From: JBEIUO01 sp964549785
Lineage (GTDB): Bacteria > Planctomycetota > Phycisphaerae > Phycisphaerales > UBA1924
NCBI GenBank assembly: GCA_964549785.1
Contig: CAZJXA010000126.1
Span: 1 to 9,610 of the forward strand
DNA length: 9,610 nucleotides
Direction: 5' to 3'
Made by a program: the position numbers and the translations under genes. Position 1 is the stretch's first letter. Every line of letters starts with the position of its first letter. Shown here in pieces: positions 7,482 to 9,610 of this stretch. The notes under the pieces are model-generated. The model did no database searches. It was not told the DNA's origin and saw only the letters and a program-made list of their open reading frames with translations.

Positions 7482-8192
7482 TCAACCGATCCGCCACTCA
7501 TCACCCGCGCCCCTCCGCCGCGCCGTTCCCCCGACCGCGAGTCGTGCTGCAACCACCAGCGTCACGTCCAACTGCACCGCTCTCCACAGCGGCTCGCGGT
7601 CGTACGTCGCGTTGGCCTCGGGGTCGCATGAGAACCGCCAGTCCGACTCTTCCATCCGATCGATCCGAAGCACCGGGTCCGGTTCGCGTCCCAGGGCCCG
7701 CCGATCGATCCACACCCGACGGCCGACCGGTTCACCGCTGAACCGCCACGCGTGATCAAGCCGCGGCTGCCGCGCTGCGACCGTGCTGTCGCACCCGTCG
7801 TCCCATGGAAACAAACCCTTTTCGTCGGACCAGAATGCCTCGAGGCACGGAAACTCATCTCCGGAATAGAGCCAACGGGCCGTTCCCAGATACCCGACAT
7901 AATGATCCCGGTGAAGCGCCCGCATCGCGATGCGCCGATCGCCGAACACCCCGCCGTAACTGAACCCCGGTTGGAAAACATGCCCCGCACGTACGCGGTC
8001 CCGGCAGGTGTTGATCAACTCTTGCGCCTGATCCGCCCCAAGCCCGCACACCAACACCTCGGGGTGCCCGAACCTCTGGAACAGCCCGACCGAGAACGCG
8101 AACGGCGGCCCGTCCCCATCCTCTTCGATGCACACCACCGAGCAGTCATGTTGCTCAATAGTGGCCAAAAGTTTTCGGTCGCTCTCGTTCAT
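7482..8192 (-). CDS. DUF4262-like protein with C-terminal extension
   Basis: The protein has 236 residues from the ATG at 8192. Residues about 8-148 fit the DUF4262 pattern: PPFAFSVGLFQRFGHPEVLVCGL (29-51), a helix with QELINTCRDRVRAG, a G-rich beta part (VFQPGFSYGGVFGDRRIAMR), YLGTARWLY, then LEAFWSDEKGLFPWDDGCD...RQPRL (117-145). The function of DUF4262 is not known; these are small soluble proteins and I see no signal peptide or membrane segment. Residues about 150-236 extend beyond the usual domain: PVGRRVWIDRRALGREPDPVLRID, DWRFSCDPEANATYD, then LDVTLVVAARLAVGGTARRRGAGDEWRIG. The closing pattern (…G..A.R…W) resembles small DUF2185/Imm33-type domains, but this is a weak impression. No Shine-Dalgarno site is evident. 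ispF lies upstream on the same strand with a 104-base gap; no functional link is visible. Confidence 0.8.
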   Translation of the reverse strand: MNESDRKLLATIEQHDCSVVCIEEDGDGPPFAFSVGLFQRFGHPEVLVCGLGADQAQELINTCRDRVRAGHVFQPGFSYGGVFGDRRIAMRALHRDHYVGYLGTARWLYSGDEFPCLEAFWSDEKGLFPWDDGCDSTVAARQPRLDHAWRFSGEPVGRRVWIDRRALGREPDPVLRIDRMEESDWRFSCDPEANATYDREPLWRAVQLDVTLVVAARLAVGGTARRRGAGDEWRIG

Positions 8193-8296
8193 GATTTACC
8201 GATCGCTCACCGCACGCGTCCGACGTCCATGATGCGGGCTGCATCTCCAAAATTCTTGGCGATGTCTCTCCGGTGAGACGCCGTCACCCCACCGCG

Positions 8297-8839
8297 TCAT
8301 GGCTCGTTCGCCCGGCCCGGGCGCCGCAGCAGCGCCACGGCATGAACCTCAACCACCGGTTTCCCCGCGTTCCGCGCCTCGTGCGTCTTTCCTTTCACAT
8401 TCACCCGGTCGATAGTCAGGCCCAACCCCCCGGCGATGGTCGCCCGAATGACCGCCTTATGGGGGCTCAGTTTCGGCTGGTCCAAGACCACCGTCGCGTC
8501 CACGTTAACAATCTCAAATCCTGCCCCCCTCACCAACACCATCGCCGCCCGCACAAAGTCCATCGAATCGCGCCCTTCGTTCGCCGGGTCGTTGTCCGGG
8601 AACAACTGACCGATGTCCTCCAATCCCGCGGCCGACAAGATCGCGTCCGTCACCGCGTGCAGCAACGCGTCCCCGTCCGAGTGCGCCACCGGGCCCAGTT
8701 CGGATTCCAGCCGCACCCCGCCTACGACGAGCGGGCGGCCGTTTCCACCGATCAACCTCAGTCCCGGCTTCTTGAGATACTCCAGCCGGTGAAGGTCATA
8801 GCCGTGCCCGATCCGCAACGAGTGGTCGGCGTCGCTCAT
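8297..8839 (-). CDS. ispF: 2-C-methyl-D-erythritol 2,4-cyclodiphosphate synthase
   Basis: IspF cyclises CDP-methylerythritol 2-phosphate to MEcPP, releasing CMP, in the non-mevalonate isoprenoid pathway; it works as a cytoplasmic trimer. The 180 residues show the family signature RIGHGYDLHRL (9-19, metal ligands D15 and H17), AHSDGDALLHAVTDAILSAAGLEDIGQLFPDNDP (52-85, third ligand H53), DSMDFVRAA, and NVDATVVLDQPKLSPHK (112-128). The C-terminal part reads VKGKTHEARNAGKPVVEVHAVALL (148-171); the Thr and Glu near the start of this loop are kept, but the usual GFxGRxEG stretch is not recognisable and the loop seems about two residues short. Residues 20-40 hold a small insertion (LKKPGLRLIGGNGRPLVVGG), making the protein longer than the usual 155-160. 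The ATG at 8839 is preceded by a weak AGGA. No other pathway gene is in the window. Confidence 0.96.
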   Translation of the reverse strand: MSDADHSLRIGHGYDLHRLEYLKKPGLRLIGGNGRPLVVGGVRLESELGPVAHSDGDALLHAVTDAILSAAGLEDIGQLFPDNDPANEGRDSMDFVRAAMVLVRGAGFEIVNVDATVVLDQPKLSPHKAVIRATIAGGLGLTIDRVNVKGKTHEARNAGKPVVEVHAVALLRRPGRANEP

Positions 8840-8989
8840 AACGGCATCCTACCCACCCGGCGGCCCGAATTGTCCGTCAGCAATTCCCGCGATCCCCCGC
8901 GAACTTTTGCTCCAAGTGGACGATACATTTCCGCCGGGAGTCGTGCCGCGCTCTGATAATCGGAAGCGGACGTCCCGGTTGCCCATTTC

Positions 8990-8993
8990 GGAG
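8990..8993 (+). promoter_or_regulatory. Ribosome binding site of the 9002 lipoprotein gene (GGAG)
   Basis: GGAG with eight bases to the ATG at 9002 is a well-placed Shine-Dalgarno match. It supports that start, which also puts the lipobox cysteine at residue 28 of the protein. Confidence 0.55.
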
Positions 8994-9001
8994 CCTCGCC
9001 G

Positions 9002-9610
9002 ATGAGTCAGTCCACCCTCGATCGCTTCGCACCCCCGAGTCTCGTTGCGCTCGGTGCGATATTGCTTCTGGCCGCTTCGGGCTGCTCCTATAAAGCCGGC
9101 GGTCCGCGCCAATCGCTGGATCGGTCGACCTACCGGAGCACCCCCCACAACCCGCAGACCGTCAGCCTGATCGATACGACGAAGGGGCAGACGCTCTGGA
9201 CGTGCGAGATCCCGGTCGGTCAGCAACTCGTCGTCCGCTTTGTGAACAAGGGAACCGATGCGCCGGCCCGTGGCATCGACACCATGCGCTGGGCGCTCAT
9301 GCCCATCAATTCCGGGCGTCGAACCCTTGACAACGAAATGCCCTGCCCGCCCTCGACGGCCCGCCGGTTGGACGGCTTTCAGCGGGCCAGTCCGGAGGCG
9401 TACCCCATCGCGGTGGCCTCCGTGCTCAACAGCGAGTTAACGCCCGGACCCTACACAACCTCCGCCGAAGCCGCAGCGAAGGCCGAAGCCGAGGATCCCA
9501 CGTCGCCCGCCATCAATACCGCTCCAATGCCCCCGACGCGTCATCGCCCCGCGCCGACACCCGAAGTGCCCGCACCCACTCGCGCCCCCACTCCCTCACC
9601 CATCCAGACG
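9002..9610 (+). CDS. Putative lipoprotein with Pro-rich tail (3' end beyond window)
   Basis: An open frame of 203 codons runs from the ATG at 9002 to the right edge with no stop. The start is supported by GGAG eight bases upstream and by a signal peptide with lipobox: SLVALGAILLLAASGC (13-28), so Cys28 is probably lipidated and the protein faces the periplasm. Residues about 50-135 form a compact, probably beta-rich domain: TVSLIDTTKGQTLWTCEIPVGQQLVVRFVNKG, then DTMRWALMPINSGRRTLDNEMPCPPSTARRLDGFQRASPEAYP. From memory, similar 'VPVGQQL…RF' domains occur in planctomycete proteins of unknown function, but I cannot name a family with confidence. From about 150 the chain becomes low in complexity: first Ala/Glu-rich (SAEAAAKAEAE), then Pro/Thr/Ala-rich to the edge, likely a disordered linker or wall-spanning tail. 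It is divergent from ispF, with 162 bases between. Confidence 0.8.
   Translation, partial: MSQSTLDRFAPPSLVALGAILLLAASGCSYKAGGPRQSLDRSTYRSTPHNPQTVSLIDTTKGQTLWTCEIPVGQQLVVRFVNKGTDAPARGIDTMRWALMPINSGRRTLDNEMPCPPSTARRLDGFQRASPEAYPIAVASVLNSELTPGPYTTSAEAAAKAEAEDPTSPAINTAPMPPTRHRPAPTPEVPAPTRAPTPSPIQT

Noticed and set aside
8272..8288. GGTGA…TCACC inverted repeat just after ispF as a terminator
   Set aside because: Five-base stem and no T-run; likely chance.
8273..8956. Plus-strand open frame opposite ispF
   Set aside because: Arg/His/Pro-rich low-information translation; ispF on the other strand is unmistakable.
8954..8960. TGATAAT as a -10 element for the 9002 lipoprotein gene
   Set aside because: The distance to the ATG is plausible, but no -35 match lies 16-18 bases upstream, so support is too thin.

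Overview
This GC-rich window carries eight protein-coding genes and no RNA genes, mobile elements or CRISPR arrays that I can see. The gene set suggests a planctomycete, perhaps of the Phycisphaerae type. It pairs phoH with a 7TM-HD gene, has a secreted squalene-cyclase-fold protein and a large secreted amidohydrolase-type protein, carries two small lipoproteins of a kind common in that phylum, and mostly lacks clear Shine-Dalgarno sites. This placement is an inference from gene content and style; no marker gene is present.

Left block, 1-6894, all on the minus strand. Read in transcription order it holds phoH (TTG start, strong AGGAGG site), a PgpH-like 7TM-HD phosphohydrolase, a secreted prenyltransferase/squalene-oxidase-repeat protein, and a secreted amidohydrolase-like protein that runs off the left edge. 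The gaps are 174, 103 and 78 bases, so co-transcription is possible but not shown. In many bacteria ybeY follows phoH and the 7TM-HD gene; here it does not, and the next two genes encode exported proteins of unrelated type.

Middle, 6895-8192. A small putative lipoprotein gene on the plus strand lies head to head with phoH. It converges on a minus-strand gene encoding a DUF4262-like protein with an extra C-terminal region.

Right block, 8297-9610. ispF (non-mevalonate isoprenoid pathway) is on the minus strand. Divergent from it is a plus-strand lipoprotein gene with a Pro/Ala/Thr-rich tail that runs off the right edge.

No coherent new system is evident. The most interesting point is the amidohydrolase-like protein: its metal-binding residues are replaced, and the domain is followed by two similar beta-type modules. 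This suggests it is the non-catalytic first half of a tandem amidohydrolase whose active half lies beyond the window. Every intergenic stretch is under 200 bases.
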